Origin: Chloroflexota bacterium
GTDB taxonomy: Bacteria; Chloroflexota; Dehalococcoidia; UBA2985
NCBI GenBank assembly: GCA_016210515.1
Contig: JACQTZ010000016.1
Span: 55,219 to 119,218, forward strand
Direction of reading: 5' to 3'
DNA: 64,000 nucleotides
Every line of letters begins with the position of its first letter. The first letter of the stretch is position 1. The translations under genes were made by a program, and so were the position numbers. Of this stretch, positions 42,142 to 51,432 are shown in pieces. The notes under the pieces were generated by a model. The model was not told where the DNA came from, searched no databases, and saw only the letters and a program-made list of their open reading frames with translations.

Positions 42142-43455
42142 CTAAGAGCCTGCTTTCCGCTGAATTCGGTGCAGGTTTATGACGCACAAGGCAGTAGCAA
42201 ACAGCAACCAGACAAAGTACTCCCTGATGACACCAGAGGGGCCCATAGAAGCTACGGAAAATTCCGCTAAAGAAACGAGGGTAGCCAGTGCAACCATTCG
42301 CAGCGTTTGGTTAGCGGTACTACGGAAAACGCGAAATACATTCCATAGAAGACCAATGTAGAATGCCAGAAATAGGCCGAAAATCAATACTCCATAGTCT
42401 ACCAGAATCTCCAGCCACCAGTTGTGTGGATTGATAGCCCCCTCGGTATCAAAGAACAGGAACGTTTGCTCCATGTAGTATTCGAAAGCTCCTGGTCCTA
42501 TCCCCACAAAGTGGCTGTCTTGCAGAAACACTAGGCCGTTTTTTACCAAACTCGTTCTACTTGCGATAGACGAAGGTTCATTCCATAAAGAAGCAATCTC
42601 CCGAGGTACCTCCTGAACCCATCCAATGAGCGCGAAGCCCTGTGTCAGCCGTAACGCATAGACTGCAAGGATTATTACCCCCCCTGCTACCAGTATTACG
42701 GCCATGAATTTCAGCTTGTCTCTCCACGCCATAAGAAGGAACAATACAGACACACCTATTAAGACACTAACAATGCCGGCCCGCGCCCCATTCATAAATA
42801 TGATGTAGAGACTGAAGAGAATCGCTATCAACCCCACGGCTTTAGCCAACATGCTACCAGAGAATGTCGATAACGTATACAAGAAAGGGAAAGAGAGAGC
42901 CAGGAAGGTAGAGAAAACATTAGGACCGAAGAATACCGCGGTAGCGAAATGTCCCTGAGCAGGGTCAACCCATCTCGCCTCTTGCACGAATCCTAAATGC
43001 GTTCCTGTTACCATTTCCCACGCGCCTATTCCGAGAAACAAGAGGGTAGAGATTATCCAGAGACGGTGGAGGCTCCTGATTCCCCCCTCAGAGCTCAAAA
43101 ACGACAGGCTTACAACTATTACTACGGTGCCAAGTATGATGGCCTCAAGGTGTCTGCCCGTATTCACAGTGACGGGAGCCCAAAACAGAGAGATGACAAT
43201 CCACGACACCCACAGAGCAAGAAAGAGCAGGTATCTCACCACTTTGAGTCTTACACTTATCCCGCCATGTTGGACAAGAAAGGTGAGTATAAGTAAATAT
43301 AGGAACAGGGCCAGCGCTGCTCTGCCAGGTGTGACATAAAATGAGCCCAAGGGAATTGCGAAAAAGCCAAACCCAGACAGGAGCGCAAGAATGGTCGCTA
43401 ACCATAGCCTCTTCAGCCAGCCAAGATCGCTTAATAAGGGCATCACTATTGCCAT
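42142..43455 (-). CDS. O-antigen ligase/polymerase family membrane protein
   Basis: A 437-residue protein with about 12 membrane segments and one larger outside loop. The loop has the family's HNWWLEILVDYGV segment (about 345-357), preceded by GIGPGAFEYYMEQT, which matches the Wzy_C signature of O-antigen ligases and Wzy-like polymerases. Which of the two roles applies cannot be told from sequence; in a Wzx/Wzy-type locus with a Wzz chain-length kinase, polymerase is the better guess. The ribosome binding site AGGAGG is very close to the first ATG, so the true start may be a GTG three codons later. Confidence 0.85.
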   Translation of the reverse strand: MAIVMPLLSDLGWLKRLWLATILALLSGFGFFAIPLGSFYVTPGRAALALFLYLLILTFLVQHGGISVRLKVVRYLLFLALWVSWIVISLFWAPVTVNTGRHLEAIILGTVVIVVSLSFLSSEGGIRSLHRLWIISTLLFLGIGAWEMVTGTHLGFVQEARWVDPAQGHFATAVFFGPNVFSTFLALSFPFLYTLSTFSGSMLAKAVGLIAILFSLYIIFMNGARAGIVSVLIGVSVLFLLMAWRDKLKFMAVILVAGGVIILAVYALRLTQGFALIGWVQEVPREIASLWNEPSSIASRTSLVKNGLVFLQDSHFVGIGPGAFEYYMEQTFLFFDTEGAINPHNWWLEILVDYGVLIFGLFLAFYIGLLWNVFRVFRSTANQTLRMVALATLVSLAEFSVASMGPSGVIREYFVWLLFATALCVINLHRIQRKAGS

Positions 43456-43471
43456 GCCTCCTATCCGTTAC

Positions 43472-45319
43472 TTAAATCATAAACTTCCGCAGAAAAAGCT
43501 CGAACGTTGCAAGACGCATGATCTTTGCAGAGTTATCGCGCCTTCCAACTTCATGCTGGTGAATCAAGTGTTTGATGTATTCCTGATTTAGATACTCCCG
43601 TGACATTGCACTTTCATCTAGTAGTAATTCTTTGAAATACCTCCTCCAATTTTCGTCGGCTCGCAGCCATTCCTTGAGCTTTATCCAATCAAATCTACTA
43701 GGGATATAAATCCTACCTCCTGATAACATCCACGCTATTTCCCTGAGCCTCTCTTTGGCATGCCGGGATATCTTCCCGAGCTTCCAAAATATCAAAGGAG
43801 CACTAGCTGCAACCCGCATCTGATTGTAGGTTATATCACTTAATTCAGGCGAAAGTTGGAGAAGGAATTTACGATACATATAGTGGCCTAATCTTTTCTC
43901 GGGAGGTATTCGATATACGATATCGAGGAAGTTGTTGTCAAAGGTTGGACAGGCGATTTCCACCAGATCTCGTATGTACATATGTCCTATAGACCAATAG
44001 GCTACATGTGTCCGCCAGAAAAACTCATCAAATACGGTCCTTGGGTCACTCGTAGCAGATACGTCGAGCTCCGCTCTGAGGGACTCTCGAGGTACATCCT
44101 TGACCCTTTCGTAGTATTCTGGCGTTAACAATCTCTGCAGCTCCCCTTCCGAGAAACCCCTCCTCCTGTTGAAAACCTCGCCAAACAGCTCTGACTGACT
44201 GCTGTAATGGATGAGATTCTTCCTAAGGTAGCTCCCACCAAGAGTCACATCCTGCTCAAACCCATCAAAGGTCACATCAACATCGCCCCTGATCACCCTA
44301 TGTACGGGGTGAATGTAACTTACTCCTATATTGTCCCTCCCGTCACTGAGCCAGACCTCTTGTTCAGCATTCTGTATGATGAGTTCGGGTGTTATTTCAA
44401 TGGTTCGGTGCGCTGTCCCGCACCTCCTGGCAACTTCTCCAGCTACTTTCAACTCGTCACAGTCTAGCGGGCCGAAGCTATAGCTGATCATACCCTTTCT
44501 TTTTTCAGGCTCTACACCGGCAAGAACAGCCCTAGAGTCTAGCCCACCGCTTAGTTCGATCCCATACCGCAAGTCATCTTTCATACGTATACTTACGGCT
44601 TTTCTAAAAGCTTCAACCAGTTGCCCAACGATTCTCTCCTCAGAAAGGCTATAGTCAGGCTGGTAGCTGAAATTCCAGTACTGGTCTAGCGAGATCTGAC
44701 CCTTGCTGTAGGTAAGGACGGAGGCCGGAGGTAGAGCGTTGATCCCTCTAAACAAAGTCTTACCCCCCCAGAACTCTCCAAAGGCAAAAGACTCTGCAAG
44801 GGCAACATCGTTGAGCTCTTTCTTGAAGGTGTCGTCGTGTAAGATGGCCTTGGCTTCCGGGGCAAACAAAAGCCTTCCATTGTTTATCGCGTAGTAGCTC
44901 GACCTTAGGCCATTCCTATCGTTAGCGATTATGACCCTATTCTCTCCGAAGTCGCAGATAAGCAATACAAAAGAGCCGTTCAGTTTCTTGAGGAAATCCC
45001 TTCCGTATTCCTCATAGAGATGCAGGCAAAACTCAGGATCGTCATTGGACTTAAAGCGGTATTTGCCTTCTAGCCTTGTCCTATCCTCATCGTAGCCATA
45101 GATCTTGCCGTCCATGAATATGCACAGGGTCCTGTTCTCATTGAAGATTGGCTGGGGTTCTGGATTGAATATCCCCAGGTGCACCCTTGCAATGTTGAAG
45201 GCACCGCCTGTGTACTTGTCTGTTCTATACCATGCTTCGTGTCGTACGGAATCAGCCATCCGATCGAGGAGGTGCCTATCAGCTACGTTGTCCGAGATAA
45301 TTCCCACGAGTCCAGGCAT
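43472..45319 (-). CDS. Asparagine synthase-related protein lacking the glutaminase cysteine
   Basis: A 615-residue protein with an N-terminal Ntn-type glutaminase-like domain and a C-terminal ATP pyrophosphatase domain with the P-loop ELSGGLDSRAV. Enzymes that use glutamine start MCGIxG with Cys2 as nucleophile; here the start is MPGLVGIISD, so Cys2 is Pro and glutamine hydrolysis is not expected. It may use free ammonia or another amine to amidate a uronic acid or amino sugar, in line with the uronate-forming dehydrogenase in the locus (inference). I take the ATG at 45319, since the longer frame to 45370 would overlap the flippase gene and hide the family's usual start. Four bases separate the two genes. 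Confidence 0.85.
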   Translation of the reverse strand: MPGLVGIISDNVADRHLLDRMADSVRHEAWYRTDKYTGGAFNIARVHLGIFNPEPQPIFNENRTLCIFMDGKIYGYDEDRTRLEGKYRFKSNDDPEFCLHLYEEYGRDFLKKLNGSFVLLICDFGENRVIIANDRNGLRSSYYAINNGRLLFAPEAKAILHDDTFKKELNDVALAESFAFGEFWGGKTLFRGINALPPASVLTYSKGQISLDQYWNFSYQPDYSLSEERIVGQLVEAFRKAVSIRMKDDLRYGIELSGGLDSRAVLAGVEPEKRKGMISYSFGPLDCDELKVAGEVARRCGTAHRTIEITPELIIQNAEQEVWLSDGRDNIGVSYIHPVHRVIRGDVDVTFDGFEQDVTLGGSYLRKNLIHYSSQSELFGEVFNRRRGFSEGELQRLLTPEYYERVKDVPRESLRAELDVSATSDPRTVFDEFFWRTHVAYWSIGHMYIRDLVEIACPTFDNNFLDIVYRIPPEKRLGHYMYRKFLLQLSPELSDITYNQMRVAASAPLIFWKLGKISRHAKERLREIAWMLSGGRIYIPSRFDWIKLKEWLRADENWRRYFKELLLDESAMSREYLNQEYIKHLIHQHEVGRRDNSAKIMRLATFELFLRKFMI

Positions 45320-45323
45320 GTAT

Positions 45324-46790
45324 TTACCCCCGATGTACCAACGAATAGGCTCTCCTAGAGAACGCTTCATACTCCTCTGCCAGAAGTATCTTGATAATCA
45401 GAACTGCACTAATAAAGAGAACGGCTCCTGCTGCTAGATGGGGATTTATCAGCCTCGTAGCTGCAACGTACGAGGCCAAGGATGCGCATCCTATTCCCAC
45501 AGCACGGGAATACCAGGCAATGTCAATCCTCACATTCAAGACCCTTGCTATGAATACCAGGGTAAGAGCGGCACCTGATATCAGAGACGTTGCAGTAGCT
45601 ATTGCTGCTCCCAGAAGGCCCAGAGGGGGAATCAACAAGATGTTTAGCCCAATGCCTATTGTTGCAGAGACGGCGGTGATCTTTAGGCTCAAATCAGGTC
45701 GCCCAGCACCCGGAAGGGAAGCGCCGACGGGAACCAGGGTTCCTCCCCTCACTACCCTGGCGAAAAGTAGCACATATAATGGCAATATTGCAGGCATGAA
45801 CTTCGCGCCAAATAGCGCCGTGATTACTTCCGCAGAAAAGAATCCGATTCCAGAGCCAAGTAACAACAAGATGCAAGCTGAGTATTGCATGCTCTTGCTA
45901 AGCAACCTATTTAGCTCTTGGTGCTTATTCTTGGACCAAGACTCTGCAGTTGCAGCATATGTTATTCGCTGGACTGAGATAGGGAACAATAGGAGAGACG
46001 CCGCCACAGTAGTTGCAGCGCTGTAGTAGCCGACGTCCGCCGCCGTCAAGAAGTAGCCTATCAGTACCGTGTCGGCCCCATTAGTTATAACGTTCAAGGC
46101 GTTTCCTGCCAGCATCTGCCCTCCAAAGGCTCCTAGTTCTTTGGCGTTCTTGAGGAAATTACGAAGATCTAATCGAAGTGAATCCTTCAAGAGGAAGAGG
46201 CCAATGATGCTGGTCGCTGCCGTGGACAGCATTATTCCCGACATTACTCCTTTGATACCGAGCCCCAAAAGGCCAACCAGCACTAGGATCGATAGAAACA
46301 TCGAGGAGACACGAAGGGTCTCCAAGAACGCATAAGTTCCCATCTTCCTACGCCCGTTAGATATTCCCAGTAGACATTCGTGGATTGAAGAAAAGGCGAG
46401 GGCAATGGCAAGGAGGGGCAAGAGGTCGGTCAATACCGGCATTCGGAAAACACCGGCAAGGAGCCCTCGAGCAGCATAAAGGAAAATGCCAGCGACTATG
46501 CCAAAGAGCACTGACATGATGAAGCCAGAGGCAGTCATCTGGTACAGCCTCTCTTTATCATCCTGATACTCAGCAACACATTTTGTGAGCGCTACTCCTA
46601 TACCAAAGTTTGCTGCTAGCGCCCCGAACCCATAGATGGTCAAGGCGAGTGAATATACTCCCAGGTCGGCAACCCCAAGCCATCTAGCCAGGAGGGGCCT
46701 CAGTAGAAACCCGACCATTAACAAAGGGATTACGGAGCTAGTGAGTGACCATCCCGTATCGTAGACGTTCTTCTTTATCTGCTCCATCAC
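45324..46790 (-). CDS. Oligosaccharide flippase family protein (Wzx-like)
   Basis: A 488-residue MOP-superfamily exporter with about 14 membrane segments. The N-terminal pattern (NVYDTGWSLTSSVIPLLMVGFLLRPLLARWLG, given here in parts: GWSLTSSVIPLL and LARWLGVADLGVYSLAL) and GIGVALTKCVAEY are typical of Wzx. It should flip the lipid-linked repeat unit to the outside of the membrane for polymerisation. It precedes the asparagine-synthase-like gene by four bases. Confidence 0.9.
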   Translation of the reverse strand: MMEQIKKNVYDTGWSLTSSVIPLLMVGFLLRPLLARWLGVADLGVYSLALTIYGFGALAANFGIGVALTKCVAEYQDDKERLYQMTASGFIMSVLFGIVAGIFLYAARGLLAGVFRMPVLTDLLPLLAIALAFSSIHECLLGISNGRRKMGTYAFLETLRVSSMFLSILVLVGLLGLGIKGVMSGIMLSTAATSIIGLFLLKDSLRLDLRNFLKNAKELGAFGGQMLAGNALNVITNGADTVLIGYFLTAADVGYYSAATTVAASLLLFPISVQRITYAATAESWSKNKHQELNRLLSKSMQYSACILLLLGSGIGFFSAEVITALFGAKFMPAILPLYVLLFARVVRGGTLVPVGASLPGAGRPDLSLKITAVSATIGIGLNILLIPPLGLLGAAIATATSLISGAALTLVFIARVLNVRIDIAWYSRAVGIGCASLASYVAATRLINPHLAAGAVLFISAVLIIKILLAEEYEAFSRRAYSLVHRG

Positions 46791-46895
46791 ATCAACCCTT
46801 AGGTGGGTGCGCCGGAAACGAAGTCAGCTGGCGGTATGGGCAGTACAACAACGACCACGAGCCTGGAGAAAGTCTCTGGGTATCTTCTATGAATT

Positions 46896-47726
46896 TCAAC
46901 GCTCCGCCTTGGTGCCAACTCCGTAGAGGTCGATGCAATCTCTAGGACAAGCGCTGTCTATCCTGAAATCGTTTAGGGAGTACCTGCCCATAAAAGCTTC
47001 CTGCGGCATCAACTCATAACCCGTTGGGCGCTTGAGAAGGCGCTGCGCCATCTTTTTCAACTGAATGAGTACGGACGAAGGCAAGAGGCGGCTTAGCACC
47101 GGCAAAACGAGAGGCACGATGTATGCCCGAAAAGGACCATGCTTCTTCCATTGATACTCGAGGGCCAGAATCTCTTCAGAAGAGCTACACAAGCCGTAGA
47201 CCTTGACCCGTTCAAAAACACGGCCGAGCAGGCCTCCAAGCTCGCTATCCTTGTATTCCTTTTTGTGCTCGGGATTCCATGGCCTCTGAAAGGGCAGCAG
47301 TCTCATCCTTGAGTTCGGCGTTGCAACGAGAAATATGCCTCCTCTTCTCAGCACCCTCCTTATCTCTGATAGGTACTCTAAAACGTTACGGGGCTCAATA
47401 TGCTCCATCACCTGAAAGGACAGCACAACGTCAAAGGAGTCGTCTCTGAAGGGAAGTCTAAGCCCATCTGCTTGCAGGAAGTCGAGGTTATCCCTCCCAT
47501 ATTTGGCTCGGCAGTATAAAATATGCTCCTCAGCAATATCAACGGCAACCATGCTAGAGGCAGATTCTGATAGATTATCAGCGCCATACCCATAGCCACA
47601 GCCGATCTCTAATACTTCTCTCCCGGATACAAACTCTCTGGCAAACAGCACGTATGCTGCCCAATGCGTGAGGGATTCTACGTACTCTTCTGCCGAATCC
47701 CACTTCTCTTTTAGCATTATGGGCAT
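46896..47726 (-). CDS. Class I AdoMet-dependent methyltransferase
   Basis: A 276-residue methyltransferase. The AdoMet-binding motif is [16 protein letters not shown] at about 38-53, then [38 protein letters not shown], the Methyltransf_11 pattern (given in parts). The C-terminal 100 residues are helical and hydrophobic in places. It probably methylates a sugar or lipid-linked intermediate of the exported glycan. An ATG three codons downstream (47717) is an alternative start. 105 bases separate it from the flippase gene. Confidence 0.88.
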   Translation of the reverse strand: MPIMLKEKWDSAEEYVESLTHWAAYVLFAREFVSGREVLEIGCGYGYGADNLSESASSMVAVDIAEEHILYCRAKYGRDNLDFLQADGLRLPFRDDSFDVVLSFQVMEHIEPRNVLEYLSEIRRVLRRGGIFLVATPNSRMRLLPFQRPWNPEHKKEYKDSELGGLLGRVFERVKVYGLCSSSEEILALEYQWKKHGPFRAYIVPLVLPVLSRLLPSSVLIQLKKMAQRLLKRPTGYELMPQEAFMGRYSLNDFRIDSACPRDCIDLYGVGTKAER

Positions 47727-47746
47727 AGGTTCTACTCCAAGCTGCG

Positions 47747-48052
47747 CTATTCTCTTTCGAGGAAGTTTCGCGCTCTCCCGTAAGTGAACACCCTCTCTAT
47801 TTCGTTTGCAAACTCTTCGCGCCTCGCCTCCACCGAAAACCTCTCTCTAACCTTCTCCCTTGCTGAGGTGGACCTTTCGCCTCGGTTGACGTGTGCTGCG
47901 CGGTCGGGGTTGCGCTCAATGCCTGTCACCGTGAATCCTGCCTGGGCATGAAGGACCGCCAAAGGGAGACCAACATAGCCAAGACCAATAACACCCATCT
48001 TTGCCGATCTTTGACGGATTTCAGTCATCAAGCTGTCGTAGCTATCCATCAA
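47747..48052 (-). pseudogene. Chimeric remnant: nucleotide-sugar dehydrogenase N terminus fused to a glycosyltransferase C terminus
   Basis: A 101-residue open frame. Residues 1-57 are the start of a WecC/TviB-type dehydrogenase (GVIGLGYVGLPLAVLHAQAG and GIERNPDRAAHVNRGE). From residue 58 the sequence ([18 protein letters not shown] and [10 protein letters not shown]) looks instead like the last 40 residues of a GT4 glycosyltransferase. A deletion of roughly two gene bodies in frame explains this best. No catalytic part of either enzyme remains, so it is unlikely to be active. Confidence 0.75.
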
Positions 48053-48080
48053 CGGTCCTCAGAGCTTGTGAAATAATCCC

Positions 48081-48163
48081 GGACTCGGCATAGGAGGGAA
48101 CCCCACCCCAGATTGCCACGGGCGGGGACGCCCTCGCAATGACAATCCCCTCACAAACTCTCG
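48081..48163. repeat. 83-base dispersed repeat, intergenic copy
   Basis: Nearly the same as 30897-30979 in mtaB and in the same orientation. It sits between yvcK and the chimeric remnant, in a 220-base gap that otherwise holds nothing I recognise. Confidence 0.85.
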
Positions 48164-48274
48164 ATTCACCAGCGACCTCGCCAGAGACTTCCACCCCAAT
48201 AGCACACGAGCGAGTGCAATATGCCGGGTAGGGCTTCCTAATCTTTCCCCTGGGTGAAGATGTAGGGTATGCGC

Positions 48275-49666
48275 TTACTTGTCAAATGCATTGGACACAA
48301 TTGTGGTTGGAACGTCTCTTAGGTTGGTGGTTTCACGAGGTCTACTTAAACTCTTCACGCTTCTCGAAGAACCGAGAGCAATGGCCATAATTGCTGTTGC
48401 CAATTTCGTTGGGTCATGACGTGTTGGAAAGTCTTCATTCACCACGTCTGCGAGGACCACGGCGCCATTGAAGCCGTCTATCCGGGAGACAGATGGAACG
48501 GAGACCTGGTTCCACTCTTCCGGCAAGTCCCACACATTGCTGTTCACCAGCACGTGGCTGACAGACACGCCCGAATGTGCCTGGAATACCCTGAGGTGTT
48601 CCATCACGTCGTAGCCGTCGGTCTCGTGGGGCTGGGTGGCCACGTTACACACGAAGACCTTTGGCGCTTGAGATGCGGCTATGGCTTCCTTTATGCCCGG
48701 GACCAGGAAGTTGGGGATGATGCTGGTGTAGAGACTCCCAGGGCCGATGACTATCAGCTCGGCCTGGCGGATGGCTTGCAGCGCGGCTTTGTTGGCAATA
48801 GCCCGTTCCGGCTCTATCCAGACACGTCGCAAGGGGTCCGGGGCATGGCCTACAGCCGACTCACCCTTCAGGATACGGCCGGACACCGTTTCGCCCAAGA
48901 GAACCAGGCCGATGGTGTTAGACACCGGCACAACTCTGCCGGACACGGCTAAAAGCTGTGCAGCAGCCTCCAGGCCCTCCTGGAAGCCTCCGTACTTCTC
49001 ATACAGGGCCGCCAGAAGGAGATTACCCAGGCTGTGTCCATCCAGATAAGAACCCGTATTGAACCGGTAGTCGAATAGCTCTTCGATGAGATGTCCCGAT
49101 TCCGAGAGAGCAACCAGGCAGTTGCGGGCATCCCCAGGAGGCGGCATGTGCAACTCTTCCCGCAGCCGTCCAGAGCTACCGCCGTCGTCGGCAATGGTGA
49201 CTATGGCGGTCAGATTGGCGGTTACTGTTTTCAGGCCCCGTAGAAGTGTAGAGACACCCGTACCCCCACCGATGGCCACGATGTGCGGGCCGCGTTTTCG
49301 GTGCTGTTCTATATCCACCGCTGTCAAGATGTCAACGTTTTCGCGCTTCTGGGAGGTTCCTACAACAACCCACCTGTAGATGTAGTACACGGCTATTCCA
49401 CTTAATGCAATACCCTCCACAATGAATACTGCCCCCCGCATTAACGGGGGTAATCCACCCAGCGTGAGGATCCTCAAGAGTGGTAGGACCTTTGGACTAA
49501 TGGGGAGTGCCATGGCAAACCCAATCCCCAGGCTGAAGAGGCCCAGCCCTAGAGCGAGAAGCCCTAGCCACCGCTTCAATCCCAGTCCAGGCCGTAGGAA
49601 AAGTCTGATACGCAGTCTCCGAATGCCTGGAGTTTCGCCCGGGAGCTCTTCTGGAGGTTCTCTCAT
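48275..49666 (-). CDS. YvcK/CofD-like protein (gluconeogenesis factor) with N-terminal membrane segments
   Basis: A 463-residue protein. Residues 28-100 hold two membrane segments (LGLLALGLGLFSLGIGFAMAL and a second around 75-95); the rest is the YvcK domain with VAIGGGTGVSTLLRGLK, IVTIADDGGSSGRLREE, PPPGDARNCLVALS and VIGPGSLYTSIIPNF. YvcK binds UDP-sugars in Bacillus and affects cell wall and morphology, which fits its place between a chain-length kinase and polysaccharide genes. The usual rapZ/whiA partners are absent. Start is uncertain as no clear ribosome binding site is seen. Confidence 0.9.
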   Translation of the reverse strand: MREPPEELPGETPGIRRLRIRLFLRPGLGLKRWLGLLALGLGLFSLGIGFAMALPISPKVLPLLRILTLGGLPPLMRGAVFIVEGIALSGIAVYYIYRWVVVGTSQKRENVDILTAVDIEQHRKRGPHIVAIGGGTGVSTLLRGLKTVTANLTAIVTIADDGGSSGRLREELHMPPPGDARNCLVALSESGHLIEELFDYRFNTGSYLDGHSLGNLLLAALYEKYGGFQEGLEAAAQLLAVSGRVVPVSNTIGLVLLGETVSGRILKGESAVGHAPDPLRRVWIEPERAIANKAALQAIRQAELIVIGPGSLYTSIIPNFLVPGIKEAIAASQAPKVFVCNVATQPHETDGYDVMEHLRVFQAHSGVSVSHVLVNSNVWDLPEEWNQVSVPSVSRIDGFNGAVVLADVVNEDFPTRHDPTKLATAIMAIALGSSRSVKSLSRPRETTNLRDVPTTIVSNAFDK

Positions 49667-49711
49667 ATTAGGAATGTCCGCATCGACCGAAGCCTTTGAC
49701 GGAATAGCTTC

Positions 49712-51322
49712 CTATCTCTTCACAGCGGTTCCTTTGCGCCTTCTCAAGCGCCTGATTGCCGCTGTCACCGTTTGGGGGGATAAGAGTCGATGATGGTGTT
49801 CGCCCGAGCCGTCGTTGGAGTTGGAGTTTTCATGCCCGTACCCGTACCCGTAGCCATGACCATAGCCATAGCCATAGCCATAGCCGTAGCCGTAGCCATA
49901 CCCGTAGCCGTAGTGTCCTCTCCTGGTAGGAATATTGTTAATGACCGCACCTACAAGGCCGGCGTTTGCTTGACGGAGCATCTGTGCTGCGCGCTTTACC
50001 GATTCCCTTCGGGCATGTTGTGCATCCAGGATCATGACGACGTTGTCCACCTCAGCTGCCATCACGATAGCGTCCGTAACCAGTAGCACCGGGGGACTAT
50101 CGTAAATTACTATGTCTGCTTTACCTGCTATGGACTCTATAAGCGCTCGCATGCGTGGTGAGCGGAGCAGAATTGTTGGTTCGGGGGGTACCGGCCCGCT
50201 AGTGATTACCCTCAATGTGTCGATGCTGGTTTGGACCATCACGTCATCCAGGCCGACGTTGTCCATTATGGCGTTGGTTAGCCCTTTTGTGTTGTCCAGT
50301 CCAAATATGTCGTGAAGCGCCGGTTTCCTGAGGTCGGTGTCAACCAACACCACGGACTTCCCGGCTCGAGCTAACGATATAGCCAGGTTGGCCGCCGTGG
50401 TCGTCTTCCCCTCCCCTGGAAGGGCGCTGGTTATCAGTACCGTTTTGAGGTCTCGTGTGCCAATCCCGCCGAACTCGAGGTTCAGCGCCACATACTTGTA
50501 GGACTCTGCCAGGATGCTGTTTTCGCGCTCATCACTGAAAATAGTTGGGAAAGACCCTGATCTGACGCGCTGATGTGACACTGAACCCAGCGATGTGAGA
50601 CCCGTCATGCTTTCCAGCTCTTCTGGCGTTCTGATCTTGTCGTCCAGGTATTCGATGACAAAGACCACGAGCCCTCCCAGCAGCAGCCCCAGGGCTGCTG
50701 CCAGCAGTACGTTAAGCATAGTCCGGGGGCTATAAGGAGCTGAGGGTGGGACGGCCGACTCCGAAATGCTTAAGGCAGTTAACGCCTGTGCCTGGGAGAG
50801 GATAATGCTCCATTCCGGTGCTATCCCGAATTGGCTGAGGGATGTCTGGATCTGGGCGATCTGGTTGAGCTGCTGATCCCTATAAGTGTCAATGAGTCTG
50901 TCTGCAGTAGTGTTGGCAATATCGGCTGCTAGCTCAGGGTTAGGGTCGGAAGCTCTAATCTCGATGAAGTTGCGATATGTCCTAACAGCGATCTTTCTTG
51001 ATAGCCCAGTAGTATCATAGGGAAGGGAAAGATCCTCAATCACCCCCTCCAGGATTGGCCGTTGCTTTATGAGCACGCTAGTGGTGTCGGCCAATGCCTG
51101 GCTTGCCTGGATTTCGCCTAAGGATCGAGCCGTAATGCTTTGGCCGCCGTACACCGCTATCTTGGCGGTGGCCGCGTAGATGGGGGTGATTGACTTGCTC
51201 ACAAAGAACGCCGCCGCCGCAATGACAACAACGTTCAGAACCAGGATCCACCAGTTCTTGAGAAAGATTCCCCAGTACGCTCTGAGATCTAGCCGTTCCT
51301 GACTAGTGCCGCCCTCGGCCAA
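49712..51322 (-). CDS. Polysaccharide chain-length determinant/BY-kinase fusion (Wzz-Wzc type) with Tyr-Gly tail
   Basis: A 536-residue tyrosine autokinase that controls chain length and export of polysaccharide. The Wzz domain starts with WGIFLKNWWILVLNVVVIAA (membrane segment 1) and ends with a second segment at about 203-223. The kinase has Walker A ALPGEGKTTTAANLA (about 300-314), Walker A' VVLVDTDLRKP and Walker B IVIYDSPPVLL. The C-terminal tyrosine cluster is extreme: a run of 12 Tyr alternating with Gly and one His (DNA 49838-49912), followed by a His-rich, then basic tail. Start is TTG at 51322 behind AGAAGG. It is the first gene of the polysaccharide operon, under the promoter at 51404-51432. 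Confidence 0.92.
   Translation of the reverse strand: MAEGGTSQERLDLRAYWGIFLKNWWILVLNVVVIAAAAFFVSKSITPIYAATAKIAVYGGQSITARSLGEIQASQALADTTSVLIKQRPILEGVIEDLSLPYDTTGLSRKIAVRTYRNFIEIRASDPNPELAADIANTTADRLIDTYRDQQLNQIAQIQTSLSQFGIAPEWSIILSQAQALTALSISESAVPPSAPYSPRTMLNVLLAAALGLLLGGLVVFVIEYLDDKIRTPEELESMTGLTSLGSVSHQRVRSGSFPTIFSDERENSILAESYKYVALNLEFGGIGTRDLKTVLITSALPGEGKTTTAANLAISLARAGKSVVLVDTDLRKPALHDIFGLDNTKGLTNAIMDNVGLDDVMVQTSIDTLRVITSGPVPPEPTILLRSPRMRALIESIAGKADIVIYDSPPVLLVTDAIVMAAEVDNVVMILDAQHARRESVKRAAQMLRQANAGLVGAVINNIPTRRGHYGYGYGYGYGYGYGYGYGHGYGYGYGHENSNSNDGSGEHHHRLLSPQTVTAAIRRLRRRKGTAVKR
49838..49912 (-). repeat. Hexanucleotide microsatellite encoding the Tyr-Gly tail
   Basis: 25 codons made of TAC/TAT alternating with GGC/GGG/GGT, interrupted once by CAT (His). 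Imperfect six-base units can expand or contract in frame, so tail length may vary between strains. Confidence 0.9.
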
Positions 51323-51403
51323 GTTGCCTTCTCCTTGTCTCGACAGATTCCCAAGACAACGCTATGATGTCTTGCCGTGAGTCATTCAATTTACAACGGG
51401 ACG

Positions 51404-51432
51404 ATGATATACTTCCACGCCATTGGTGTCAA
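51404..51432 (-). promoter_or_regulatory. Sigma-70-type promoter of the polysaccharide operon
   Basis: On the minus strand TTGACA (51432-51427) and TATCAT (51409-51404) are 17 bases apart; transcription would start near 51397, about 75 bases before the TTG start of the kinase gene. The -35 box is half of an inverted repeat TGTCAA-GGTG-TTGACA (51427-51442), which could bind a regulator. Confidence 0.6.

Noticed and set aside
49838..49912. Regular short repeat that might suggest a CRISPR array
   Set aside because: Unit is six bases without spacers and lies inside a coding frame.
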